From Microthyrium microscopicum (taxonomy: Eukaryota; Ascomycota; Dothideomycetes; Microthyriales; Microthyriaceae): DNA of 64,000 nucleotides. Location of the stretch: NCBI GenBank assembly GCA_010405405.1, contig MU004237.1:600014-664013 (forward strand), in the 5' to 3' direction. Numbering within the stretch: the stretch's first letter is position 1; the number at the start of each line of letters is the position of its first letter. Positions 24,088 through 35,458 of the stretch are shown here, piece after piece. Below the pieces are notes generated by a model. It did not search any database and was not told the DNA's origin. It worked only from the letters and a program-made list of their open reading frames with translations. The translations under genes and the position numbers were made by a program.

Positions 24088-27000
24088 ATGTCAAACTGGG
24101 CGGCTGCATTTAGCGAAGGTGGTGCAGAGGAAGACGGCCTCGAAGAAGACGAAGTATGGGAATCCACTGAATGCGATGCTTGCGGTAGCTTTGATTCGGA
24201 TCTCTACTACTGTTTATCATGCGTACAGACCTTGTGCGATACTTGCTGGGAAGAAGTGCCTGCTCATGGGAGAAACAAATCGAGGTTCCGTTTCCCGAAT
24301 ATTAATGGCATGAAGCACGAAAAGACTCCACATCATGTTCTCAAAGCCATACAGCCGGCATTTTTCACTCCTCCTAATGATGCTTCGTATGAGGCTATGT
24401 TGAAGGAAGATGACCAGGCCTCTTGGTTTGGTTAGTATATCACTATATTTGTTGTTCTCAGCCTGAACAAAGCTGATCAACGGGCTTAGGAGTCCGTCGA
24501 GAGGAAGATGAGAAGCTACCCATTCTCCTGCAAGACCATGGTCGATTCCCGGAATTGATGGCGGCTTCTAGTATCGATTCTCGGAAGAAGTTTATGCAGC
24601 AAGGAAAAGGTCCAACAAGAGTCGTCAAACGAACCCCAATACTAGTTTCCTTTGTCGGACAGACTGGTGCAGGCAAAAGTACATTGATCCGTCTATTAAT
24701 CGGCTTGAAGTTGGACCACAAGACCAGCAATGGCGTACGTCCACAGCTCCCTGTCATTGGCAGCGCCATCTCCGACATAGCTACTTCATCGGACGTTCAT
24801 TTATATCCAGATCCTGCCACCATTCAAACCGAAAATCCTATACTCTATGCCGATAGCGAAGGCCTAGATGGTGGAGAGCGTCTATCTTTATCAGCTTCGT
24901 TTCGCTCACTATCAACAAGCGATAGCATAGCGCCACCTTTTGTTTCTGAGGGATCATTTAGAGCTGCGTTCTGCTCAGAACGGGAACTCGTTTGGTCTGA
25001 TGATCCTTCACGTCGTACCAGAGACTTTATAGTCGCTCAGTTGTACTCGAGGCTGCTCTTTACTTTCTCAGATGTTATCGTCTTCGTTCAGAGAAACGCC
25101 AGGTACGTATTGATCAGAGTTGCGCGATTTGATCCTAATAATTATATTCAGAGTAATCGAAGGCGTCATCGAGACCATGGTAGAATGGGGTAAAGCTGAT
25201 GAAAAGAATTCTCTCTGGTATAAATAAGCTGATGTATTGATAGCTGCCGCCGCACTGGAAACAGCATACAATCAACCTATCTTGCCTTACGCAGTTGTAG
25301 CACTCAACGCAACAGACGAATCTACGCCTGAGGAACTATGGGATGTCAACGTATCAACTAGTGCCATTCTGAGCTCCTTTTCTGGAATCCTTTACAAGAA
25401 TCTGGTCTTCAAACGACACGTAAAGCTTTGGGCAGACAGAGGCAAGATTGTTACCACACTAGACGAGCTATTGGGCTGTTACTTTTCTAAAGTCCAAATC
25501 ATACGAATTCCCACAAGTCAAAGTCCGAATCTGATGTACAAGCAAGGCCATCAACTGTACTCGGAAATCTCCGCTGCTGGTAGTCTGGCTCAAGTTCGAA
25601 AATCACACTTACGAATGCTTCTCAATTCTCGCCAGCTTCAAGCATATCTGGATCGTGCGTTTGACCACTATTCTCGAACTCTTGAACATCCATTCGACTT
25701 TGTTCAAGCTTCTTTCCTGAACTCGCCTGTCCCTAATAACTTGGGTGACAACATTCTGGAATTCGCGATTGTAAGCAAATTGCAAAGTTATTTTTGCCCT
25801 TTACTTGCCATTGTTCAGTGCTATTACTTTAAGGATACTGCCAGAACACTCCTCACATTAAATGACGCTGGCAAATTTCGTGCTAGACAATGAGATAATT
25901 GTTACTGACCAGCAATTAGGCACTCATGAATCACCAAATTGAGGAGAAGCAGCCACGCGTTGGCAAGGAAATATTTGAGAAGCTCAGTCCACTAATTGCA
26001 TCCTGTATCATGATTGATGCTATCCGTCACAGTGTTCTTGGTACTATTTTACTTTTGTCTTCGTACACAAATAACCAAAAGATCAACCTTTACTAACATG
26101 GCAGCTAGGAACCGCAGACAGAATATTTCCAGAGTATTTGAAGCACCTGGACACTGCCCTGCAACGTTTTTGTAACTATCACTGGCGCTGTGAATACAAC
26201 ACAACGGGACAAATACCGGCCCACTTGCAGGCTCATTTGAACGCAGTAGGTTTTCTCTTATGCTTCATATGGTCCCAACAAGATCACATATGCGCCCTCG
26301 TACTACGGAATTATGCTAACCTACGCGCGGGTTCATTTTCACAGAAATATGCGAGCCACCGCAATCATTTACAGATGTAATAATACTCGCATTGGGCATA
26401 CTTCCAAAGGCCATCAGCTCCAGAGCGGCATTATATTCAAGCATGGCGAATACTTCTCAAACATCACGTTTGCCAACTATAGAGATACATTTCATTCCTT
26501 GGTGTTCATGCACTTGTCAGATATACTTTCGAAGCTTGGCAGCAATTCAGACGACTCCTTGTTACAACAAGCTCGAGCACATCGACTCCATTCCGACGTT
26601 CTTAAATCATTCTATTCGACTTACAAATCGGCAGAGACTCTAGGAATTCCCAGTCATAACATCTGTTTAGGCTGCTTGTCAGGAAGTCCCGAGCATGTAC
26701 TTTCTTGTGAAGACGTTCTTTGCTCTGCATGTATAGAAGCTTACGGCCGACCTCAGGGTCGGAATGCTTATGTACTTGAGACCTGCCCCATTGGTTTTCA
26801 GCACGAGAGTACAATCGAACCTCAATACATTTGCTCGAAGCCAAAAAATGCTGGGGTTCGATTACTATCCCTTGAAGATGGTGCTCTCCACAGCATTACT
26901 CAATTAGAAGTGCTTCGCCGGGTCGAGCTCGAGCTCCTGGGCAAGATCTCTGTGAGATCACTGTTCGATATGATATCCGCAAACGGCATGGCATCGATTA

Positions 27001-28405
27001 TTGCGCTAGCCATTGCTACCCAGGAGTGGTCGCTAGACGAATGTGCCAGTAAATTTCTGGACATAGCGACACAATCATTCAGCCAGTCAAATCTTCGAAA
27101 AACTCGAAAACTTCTTGGAGTCAATAAAGGGGCACTTGCGGCGAAATATCGATCTTCGTCATTGGAATCTAGTCTACAAAAAGCGTTTGATTCTGATGCT
27201 GTGTTGTTCGGACCTGAGTCTAGGTGTTTGGGGAATACTTCGATACCAAAAGTCATGATTACTTCAGAGAGCGCCGATGGTGGAACTACTGTGTTCACTA
27301 ATTATCATCGTGGAAACTCAAAATCATGTAAGTAACATTGTACCCTGACAGTTACATCTCTGACGTCCATTCCAGTGCCGTATAAGGTAGTGCGACCGAA
27401 TTCGGTCAAAGGAGAAATGAAGATCTGGGAAGTGTAAGTTCTTACACGATTTGCAATAACACACATCCCAAAGCTTACCTCATAAAGTGCTCGAGCATCA
27501 CTGACGTTTTCGGGTCACTTCAAACCCTTCAAGCACGATGCCACAGAAAGGACCTACACTGGCCATGGAGGATATCCATCGGATCCAATCGAAGTCATGC
27601 AACATGAGTCAGAGCGACTTTGGCCATCTCCAACGTCTACATTTCCAGACGCTGTGCTATCAATTGGTACCGGAACAGGCTTGAACAATTCGAAATTCAA
27701 GTTCTCCAAAGAAGCGACAGAGCGAATGATGTGGAAGCCCGCCAGAGCAGCAACTAGCGAAAAGCCCGAAGAAGAGCCCCACGACTCAGCCTGGAACCAA
27801 TTCCTTGGTACTTTACCTCCAAACTATCCTAGCTCCAAATATAGTCGTCTAGATGTGCAGATACCTCACATTTTGCCTGAAAAAGACGATGTCAGTGCGC
27901 TCCTCGCCTTTCAAAAGACTGTGCGAGCCAATATTCGACAGGAAGAGATCAGAGAGATTGCAATGAAGCTTCTCGCAGCATTATTCTACTTCGAAAGAAC
28001 CGGGATCATAGATGAAGTATCGGACGAGGAATTCTATATATATGGTAATATTGCCTACTCTGGAAGCATCTTTTTTCCTTTGCAAGACTGACTTTGTCGA
28101 TAGGAGAAATTCACTGCCGACTGCCTAACGGAAGATCAGAGGTCAAGCAGTTGGCCGACCTCTTGACAGACAAGAAGTTCGATAATCCAGCTTTCATCTT
28201 CCAAGAAACACATGGACCAGAGCAGTGTTTTCCCATTCCTTCCTGCTCATTAGACGATATGCAGAGATCTTGCCGCTTCCGACTTCCAGGAATACGGATC
28301 CGACTCTCTCGCAGCATGGCTGAGGTAGATGCTGTCCTCAGGGTCACGCCTGAGGAGAAATTTTCTATCAGCGGATTTCCACGAGTCATGCAAGAGACTG
28401 AATGA
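24088..28405 (+). CDS. Zinc-finger / P-loop GTPase / RING-like / degenerate patatin protein
   Basis: Exons are 24088-24430, 24490-25102, 25152-25189, 25244-25770, 25920-26040, 26109-26245, about 26341-27327, 27376-27433, 27488-28044 and 28104-28405 (about 1227 aa). The layout is a B-box-like zinc domain (CDAC, CLSC, CDTC), a GTPase-like domain with P-loop GQTGAGKS (about 171) and switch-like YADSEGLD, a helical linker, a RING-like cluster (CLGC, SCEDVLCSAC, about 703) and a patatin domain from about 763. This matches the fungal multidomain FabD/lysophospholipase-like family. The patatin catalytic motifs are replaced: EDGALHS for the oxyanion DGGGxRG, ANGMAS for GTSTGG, and GHGG for the DGG/DGA acid. 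The join between exons 6 and 7 does not keep frame with the best splice sites (GTAGGT, TTTCACAG). It is either a pseudoenzyme or an early decaying copy. Confidence 0.7.
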
Positions 28406-28449
28406 ATGGATGGCAGTCGATTGAGATTACTTGGTCACGACTTCCCAGC

Positions 28450-30176
28450 TCATCGGGAAGCACGAGTGAGTTTGACCATAAGCGGACCCTTCTCCCAAAC
28501 GAAGAATACTCGCTGCTTCTTCGTCCAATTCTGGCTTTCAGGCAGCAACTCGATATCAAAATTCCAAACTAATCGTGCCAAGATGGTACGCATTTCCATA
28601 TATGCGAGATTTTTGCCAACGCAATTCCTTGGCCCATAGCTAAATGGCTGCAAGACGTCCTTCTTGTCATGGTCGTAGCGGGGATCCTCGTCAAGCCAGC
28701 GAGATGGTACGAAGGAATCGGGGTCTGTGAAGTTCGAAGCACTATGATATGCTGCCCATTGGCAGACTCCGACAGATGTACCTCCTGGCACAGCATATCC
28801 GTCGACAATATCACCGCCTGGTGGGACTTCGCGTGGCAGGCCGACAGAGATTGGTGGGTAGACACGCATGGCTTCTGTCAGCACGGCAGTCAAGTAGGGA
28901 AGGCTGGAAACAGCGGAGAATCTGATCTCATCTTCGGTCTTGAATTTTTCGCGGATCTCAGCTTTGAGCCTTTCCATGGTGTGAGAATTTTGCGATAGGT
29001 AATAAACGGCACCGGCAAGGAGCGTTGCCGTAGTCTGACATTTTGTTAGCATGTGTGTATGAGGGATATAAACGGGAAGGGTAAATCAATCAAATTGACC
29101 TGATATAGGGGGCAGAGAAGGAGATGAAGTTAAAATAAGCCTGCCAACCACGTGGAAAATTCAATCCACGTGGATGACGTTGCCGCGATGGTATTCAAGT
29201 TCATCAAATGAAAATCTTACCTCCGAACCGCCAATGATGATCACATAGGCGTTGGTCTGAATTTCAGGGACAGTTAGTCTTGTCGCCTTGTCCCCATGTC
29301 GCAAGATGTAGGTAATGAAATCCGGCCGTTTAGTTTCACCCTGTTCGATTCGTTTGCTGACTTGTTGCTTGACAAGCTCAGCGTGCGCCATGCCTTCATC
29401 GATAGTCTTCTGCGGAGCAAGTTTCATGAGCAAGCTTTTCAAGAATGGTATCTTTCCAGCCACATTGCTGTATACAAATAGCTTCAGGTTTTGGAACATG
29501 AATGTAATCCACGGGTGCATCTTGCCATCTCTTAGGCAGTTGAAAGACTCGCCAAACGCCAGATCGCCAATGACATCGAAAGCGGTGAAATTGAACCAAG
29601 CAGCGAGATCAACCGGCTTGCCTGCATTTTCGTGTAGGCGAGCCATCAGTTTGTCCACATATTCGGTGATCAACGGCTCTTGCTCTCTCATGGCTTTGTC
29701 GCTGAATGCATGAGATATCACTCGTCGGAATCGAGAATGAGTTGCTATATCGGTGACAATCATGTTTGCAACCTCGAAGCCTTCGGCAGGCTGTATTTCT
29801 TTTGACTTCGGCATTTGGCCTTTACCTGGTCTGGAACCATAGACATCCGGCCAAGTTTGTGGTGTGATGAAAGACAGTTCGTTTGGCGCCACTCGCACGA
29901 CAGGCCCATATTTGTCATGAAGCTCTGCGTACTTGTAGATACCGATGCCTTGTACAGTCTGTATCATGTTTGGAAGCTCAAATGCGGCATAGAGCTTGGG
30001 ACCTGGGAATTTGGAAAGTGGATGCAAGTATGCATTATAAACAAGTCGGAAGGCAACATAACTGAGCAACTAGACACTCATGAGCACGGGTAATGGTGAA
30101 ATAATTTTGCTCAGAGTTTGGAAATACCACATACCACGATACTGGTGCCCAGAATCAACTCAGATGTATTGATCAT
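28450..30176 (-). CDS. Cytochrome P450 monooxygenase
   Basis: Exons 30135-30176, 29221-30069 and 28450-29034 give 491 aa. The short first exon (14 codons) plus the start of exon 2 forms a membrane anchor, followed by the proline hinge KFPGPKLY. Landmarks are the I-helix GGSETT, rebuilt exactly across the 186-nt intron, EAMR (351-354), a PSRW-type motif and the heme loop FSYGPRNCVGKNLA with Cys435. The sequence style recalls the TRI11-like CYP65-related group of fungal microsomal P450s. No other tailoring genes flank it, so a biosynthetic cluster is not supported. The substrate is unknown. Confidence 0.88.
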
Positions 30177-31064
30177 GATGGATACCGTGTAGTTTCAAGC
30201 GACCAAAAGGCTCAGAGGCGAAAACACCACGGTGAGATCGTGATATATGCCAAATTTCCAGTGATTTCCTGACCTGCTGGGCTTGCGAGGATGAGTTGGA
30301 ATTGTGATTATAATTTGCGTGCTAGAATGCTATAGTCCCAAAATTTGGTATTTCAAATCTATAAAGATGGTCAATACACATTAGCTCTATAAGAACTTTC
30401 CTGTCGAATAACAACACAGGAGACATACTCTGATGGACGTACCTGCTAGAATGATGGAAGGCAGGTAGTACTTACCTGTACAATGCTAGTGTTTTCCAAG
30501 GCGTTCAGTTTTAGAGGACGGTCCAAAGTTGTAACAAGTCAACAAGTCAACCCAAATGCAAATGGCTACCGGTAGCGTCAATGATAGTACGCGTTTGTCT
30601 AGAGAGTCGTTCCAGCGATTTCATAGCCACGATATTTATAGGTCTAAGAGGTGAATAAAAAGCACTCATGCATGCAGCAGATAAGCTAAAAGCTAACCTT
30701 CGTACCTTCGTACCTCTGGTGACCCATTGCCATCAAAATTCTACTCTACCATCACGGTCACCTACCAACAGCATCAAACAACAACAAATCATGATGCTCC
30801 AAAGCTCGAGTTCTTTGACTGTAAGACCATGATGGTTGCTCTTTACACATCTTTGCTTTGTCGCGGTTTGTCCTTCCCCGCAAAAAGTGGGCCTGCATGG
30901 CGGCTTCTTTTGTTTGCGTCTCCTGAAGATCTCTAAATAAGTATTTTGGTTCCTTTCATCATACATTCCCCTCTTCCTCTTTTTCATCCATCTATCGCAG
31001 AAATATTTTGATCGGGCACTTCTCAAGATACCTACTCGATTACTCTTCCAAGAGCGAAGAGGAA
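30177..31064. other. Divergent promoter region, P450 and copia-derived gene
   Basis: This is about 0.9 kb between two divergent starts. A short CAAGTCAA tandem occurs near 30536. No coding frame, repeat family or RNA gene is convincing. Confidence 0.4.
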
Positions 31065-32057
31065 ATGGCTCCCAATGCCCCAACCGGAGAAGCCTACAAC
31101 GTGGACTGGATCGTTTCCAATACCTCTGACATTCACGCAACCAACAACCGTGACTGGTTCACGGCCTACACTCCCTTCGAGACTACATTCGGCACGATAT
31201 ACACCAAAGAACACAGTGTCAAGGCTTTGGGCATTGGTGAAGTGCATCTGAACGTCAGACTCTACAAGCAGAAGAAAGGCAACAAGCCTAACTCCAAGAT
31301 CCTTGTTCTAAAGGATGTCCTCTACGCTCCTAGTCTTACCTGCAATATTCTTGCTACCCCAGTCCTCTCCGAGCATAGTCTCAATTTTGTTGGCGGAGGT
31401 GGCTACTTGACCGACGGAGATGGTAAACGCGCTGCCCTGATCGAGACACTGGTGCTTCCGCGCCTGCGTCTTCATGGCCAGCCCGCTGGAAAGTCCAGCC
31501 TTGATCCCAATACAATGTACTTGATGAATGCAAGTTGGTCAGCTCCTGAGCGAGCTCGCTGGGAGAGACAGAACCCAAATCGCACCGCACCTTCCTTGGG
31601 CGAGGCGCCATACACTGAGGAGGAGAATGCCTGGTTGAACAAACACTACGACGGAGAGTTCAAATTCCTTCGCACATTGGGCTTGTCAATCCACAAAGAG
31701 GAGGATCGTGAGGAGGGTCGTCTCATTGCAAGAGGTTTCATGGAGGATGATGCCAAAACACAGACCAGCTCAACTTCTCAGGCGTCGAAACAGCCCACAG
31801 TCGACGTCGAAATGATCGACCCGAACGATGAGACCAGTGATGATGATGATGATGGCGATACATTTTTGCAGGAATTGGAAGATGATCCCATGAGCCACCT
31901 TGCGGACTACAACTTTTCTGCCAAAGAGCTCAAGTGGATCAAGAAGAACTACAAATACTCTTCCAGATTCATGTTGAGCTACCGTCTCAAGCCGTTTGAG
32001 CAAGAAGATTGCAACACTGCTAAAGAACTTATCAAAAGTCTGATGGCTGGACCGTAA
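31065..32057 (+). CDS. Domesticated Ty1/copia-derived beta-barrel domain protein
   Basis: This is an uninterrupted 330-aa frame. The ATG at 31065 is preferred over an open extension to 31008. Residues about 10-110 resemble the protease-like beta-barrel region of Ty1/copia Pol: VDWIVSNTSDIHATNN, then LKDVLYAPSLTCNILA. No reverse transcriptase, integrase, RNase H or long terminal repeat lies nearby, so this looks like a single domain kept by the host, a fossil of an old element. The C-terminal half is a different charged region with two similar segments (YTEEENAWLNKHYDGEFKFL and AKELKWIKKNYKYSSRFML) and an acidic run (DETSDDDDDGD). The function is unknown. Confidence 0.65.
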   Translation: MAPNAPTGEAYNVDWIVSNTSDIHATNNRDWFTAYTPFETTFGTIYTKEHSVKALGIGEVHLNVRLYKQKKGNKPNSKILVLKDVLYAPSLTCNILATPVLSEHSLNFVGGGGYLTDGDGKRAALIETLVLPRLRLHGQPAGKSSLDPNTMYLMNASWSAPERARWERQNPNRTAPSLGEAPYTEEENAWLNKHYDGEFKFLRTLGLSIHKEEDREEGRLIARGFMEDDAKTQTSSTSQASKQPTVDVEMIDPNDETSDDDDDGDTFLQELEDDPMSHLADYNFSAKELKWIKKNYKYSSRFMLSYRLKPFEQEDCNTAKELIKSLMAGP

Positions 32058-33339
32058 GTGGCTGCAGTTGGTCTTGCAAGGCAGTGTCCCTCTACGCAAC
32101 AAATTCTGGTAATGGCATGTTTTAGTATCATGATTTGTGTATAATTATAGCCTAGTAGACCTACAATAACATACAGGTACGCACCAGTCTCCATTAGAAA
32201 CTCAAATGTTTAAGTACCTAGTTAGTTACAGTAGTCAAAACATCTGTAATGCCGCACGCCCAGCACGCCAGTGATTCAGGTCTTTCTTTGCTCGAACGTA
32301 GCGGATAGAGCTTCAAAGATAGGAAGCTGAATACATGATTATAGATTAACCATCGCATCCGAAAAAAGCTAACAGACAAAACAGACTACGAGAGTGATCC
32401 GAATGCTGCGCCTTGCAAACACGATCTGCCTAGGCCATTGTTGATGTGATGGGAAATCAAAGCAGCATGCGAACCACATCGAATTCCAACCACCATTGGA
32501 TAGACCAAAAACTGCCAACGATCGAACGCTTGCTTAAGCGAGCAGGTGCATATAGCTAAGAAAAAGCTATTTTGCTAAGCTTGGTCGAAATGCTTCCCCC
32601 AATATCATGTAAAGGTTGTTCCAGAAACGCTGACTTGCTAGTCACAAAGTTCACTTCTTCGCAATCCTTTTTGTGCGCTATTGCTCTCACAATACTTGTA
32701 CGAGTTGATCTGAACCCCGAGCCTGAGTGGCCCCCAAAAAATCGGGTTAGTGAGGTGGGAGGCAACCAATGGACAGAATAACTGGCGTTCACCCATCATC
32801 TTTAATGGCTCCCGCAAACTTTGTTAATTCAAACATGTTATATTTCCCATCGCATTCGATAAAAGTTCCAATTCTAAACGCGCTTAATGGCAAATAAAGC
32901 ACTCGATAGCAGATCGTCTTGCATGGGAGCCATCGCACTCGCTGGGAGCGCGGCATTTATTTTGTCGACCCCTTGGGAGGCTGCTGTGCCGTCTTTGCAT
33001 GATGAATAATGCACGATGGACGGCCTCGACCCAAGCCACGAATCCTGTTTAGAAACAGCCTAACAGAGCCCCGCGAAGCCGGACTTTTTCAACACGTCTA
33101 TAGAGCCGCAAGTGGATTCAATTTTCAAATGATATAGAAAACCGGTCGCGATACGACGCGTATTACTCAGACCAACGAGCCGTGACCGATGGGAGCGCCA
33201 TAGGGACAATACCAATTGGATAATAATGGTCAGCAGCTGTCCTGAGCAAGATATATAATGTCTAACTGACCCAAGTTCACAGAATTCATATTGATGAATC
33301 CCTTCCTACATCCCCGCTTAGATTAGGCGACCACGATCC
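32058..33339. other. Intergenic, about 1.3 kb
   Basis: This is the 3' flank of the copia-derived gene and the promoter of the membrane-protein gene. Only short fortuitous frames are present. No tRNA, repeat pair or transposon end was found. Confidence 0.4.
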
Positions 33340-35208
33340 ATGTCCAGATACAACAGGTTGCCAGAGGCTCAAGACAGTTATCAGACTGGCTATCGCTATC
33401 AACCACCACGTAATGTTCAATATCCGCAGTCCACCAGTCCTCAGTACCAGCAGTATTTCGGTCAAACCCCACAGTATCAGTACCACGTAAACCAGCAATG
33501 GCAGCAGACTCAGACGTGGGACCAGAATCAGTCTTACCAGACGGATCAGCATTTTCCTCAAGCTTCCCTCAACTCGTCTCTCAATACATCTTATCCATCA
33601 CAAACATCCTCCCAGCCATATGTGCAACAAAATGAGGAAGCGACCCCTTTTATCAGTGCCAGTCCGATGAAAAGGCCGGAGCAGTTGACTGAAGAGATTC
33701 TTTCACGACGATTACCAGCAAAACGGCGCACACTAGACTGGGCTACTATCCTCCTTACGATAGCAGTATGGATCTTCCTCACAGCAGCTTGTCTGGTCCT
33801 CCTATATTTTTCGCACAAGGCGTCGCAGACCCGTTCAGCTGAAGGCTCCAGCGCAACTGGCGACGAGATAGCTCTTGCAATCGCTGTCTCGTCAATACCG
33901 CTATTGCTGGCCACCATCCTCAATGAAGTCCTCGTAGAGCGTTGCTGGAGGCGAGTCATACACTCCGCACTTGGCATCGGCGCTGAACATCTCAGTGATG
34001 TGCAGATGGGTGTATATCTGCGAGCCGCCAACTTCCAGTGGGTGAACATTGTGAAGCGTATGTGGAGACACGAGTTTTCCTGGCGCGATTTGAGATCCAT
34101 GGCAAGCTATGGCCTTTTGAGATGGGGAACTGCCATCAGCATTGCCAGTGTGCAGCTCTGTGTGACCTGGACCAAAGAAGGTACTGGTGATGATGGCCAC
34201 GACAGCCTATACACGGCGAAGAAGCGAGCATATTGGCTTGGTATCCCTGTTTTTATACATGCTGTTTCTATCTTTGCAACTACGACTATCTGGCTCATGG
34301 TGCCGTGGGCAATGTTCAGTGGTCGATATGATGAACAAGGTCTATTAGAACGATACAAACCTTACCTCCAGAGGGTGAGCCAGAGGGGGGGCAATGGCTC
34401 CATTGCAAAATACGAGGACATTGCGCGATTCCTGGACGAAAAGAAATATCCGGAGTATAGGTTAGAAAAGAAATTGATAAAGAAACATCAGCCTGGATAC
34501 CAGTTATGGGGCAAACTGAAGGGCATCTCGCTGGGATTAGTTCTGATGGGACTTGCACCCGGCGCGGCATTGCTATATACCTCTCTGACGCAACACCTCA
34601 GTGAGGACGGTATGCAAGGAATGATAAGAAATGGCGTCTACCGCTTTGGCTTCCATCTCGTTTTCCTAGGACAAAACATTTTCTACATCATGGCACTGGA
34701 TTTCGTCGTATGGAATCTGTCTCTGGAAGGATTCTGTAAAGGCCCTCGCACAAAACCAAACAAGAGTCTTCGGGATCTAGGTTACTCCTCAGGAATTGTG
34801 CTCCTATGGCGGGCACTCCGGCAACGAAGACCTTATCGCTCTCTTATCTTCATGTGTCTGTTTTGGGTACAAGCATTACTGGTGCGGTCATTGACCACCT
34901 TGTACTCACTTGCCGTAGTAGTTTTGAGATATGGTACAGACGAGAGTCGCCAAAGCTTTTACGACCCCGACTTCTGGATAGGCTATTTGATGATATCGAT
35001 GGTGCTTGTGGTTCCATTGTTCCTGATCTGGATGTTCACAGAGTTCCAAGCTCCCATTGGCGAGCAAGATGGTTGGAGATGGGCCAAGATTGCACAAAAA
35101 GCGCTTCAAGGAGACGGGTACTATGGCGTACGCGAAGGAGAGGCAGCGTGGGGAAATGAGAGTGAGATTAAATCTTTCAAATCAATCGGGCGAACCGAAT
35201 TACGGTAG
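33340..35208 (+). CDS. Polytopic membrane protein with Gln/Tyr-rich N-terminus
   Basis: This is an uninterrupted 622-aa frame. Residues 1-105 are disordered and rich in Gln, Tyr, Ser and Pro (for example QYQQYFGQTPQYQY). About eight hydrophobic spans follow, including ATILLTIAVWIFLTAACLVL, IPLLLATILNEVL, IPVFIHAVSIFATTTIWLMV, LGLVLMGLAPGAALLY, LVFLGQNIFYIMALDFVV and MISMVLVVPLFLIWMF. A charged cytosolic loop (about 345-390) separates the halves. I recognise no transporter signature. It is likely a fungal-specific integral membrane protein. The Q/Y-rich head could be prone to phase separation, which is speculation from composition. Confidence 0.75.
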   Translation: MSRYNRLPEAQDSYQTGYRYQPPRNVQYPQSTSPQYQQYFGQTPQYQYHVNQQWQQTQTWDQNQSYQTDQHFPQASLNSSLNTSYPSQTSSQPYVQQNEEATPFISASPMKRPEQLTEEILSRRLPAKRRTLDWATILLTIAVWIFLTAACLVLLYFSHKASQTRSAEGSSATGDEIALAIAVSSIPLLLATILNEVLVERCWRRVIHSALGIGAEHLSDVQMGVYLRAANFQWVNIVKRMWRHEFSWRDLRSMASYGLLRWGTAISIASVQLCVTWTKEGTGDDGHDSLYTAKKRAYWLGIPVFIHAVSIFATTTIWLMVPWAMFSGRYDEQGLLERYKPYLQRVSQRGGNGSIAKYEDIARFLDEKKYPEYRLEKKLIKKHQPGYQLWGKLKGISLGLVLMGLAPGAALLYTSLTQHLSEDGMQGMIRNGVYRFGFHLVFLGQNIFYIMALDFVVWNLSLEGFCKGPRTKPNKSLRDLGYSSGIVLLWRALRQRRPYRSLIFMCLFWVQALLVRSLTTLYSLAVVVLRYGTDESRQSFYDPDFWIGYLMISMVLVVPLFLIWMFTEFQAPIGEQDGWRWAKIAQKALQGDGYYGVREGEAAWGNESEIKSFKSIGRTELR

Positions 35209-35458
35209 TTGTAATGGTATGAAATTATGTTCCGTTCGAGGACTTTCATCGAACATCTTTTTGAAACAAACACTCGACGAATGCAATCTCCAATAAGTCA
35301 TCATGGCTCCCAGGCACTGGTGGATTCTCTAGTACTTATCCGTTACACGCTCTGGACTAGCTTTCATGAATCGCTGTGCGCTCCTACGATTGAGTGGCAA
35401 CACATCCAAACTCAATCGTAAATTCTATAACTCATACAACCACTTCGCAGCTCTGGGA

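Noticed and set aside
28450-32057. Possible secondary-metabolite cluster around the P450
   Set aside because: No backbone synthase, transferase, transporter or pathway regulator lies nearby. The neighbours are unrelated types.
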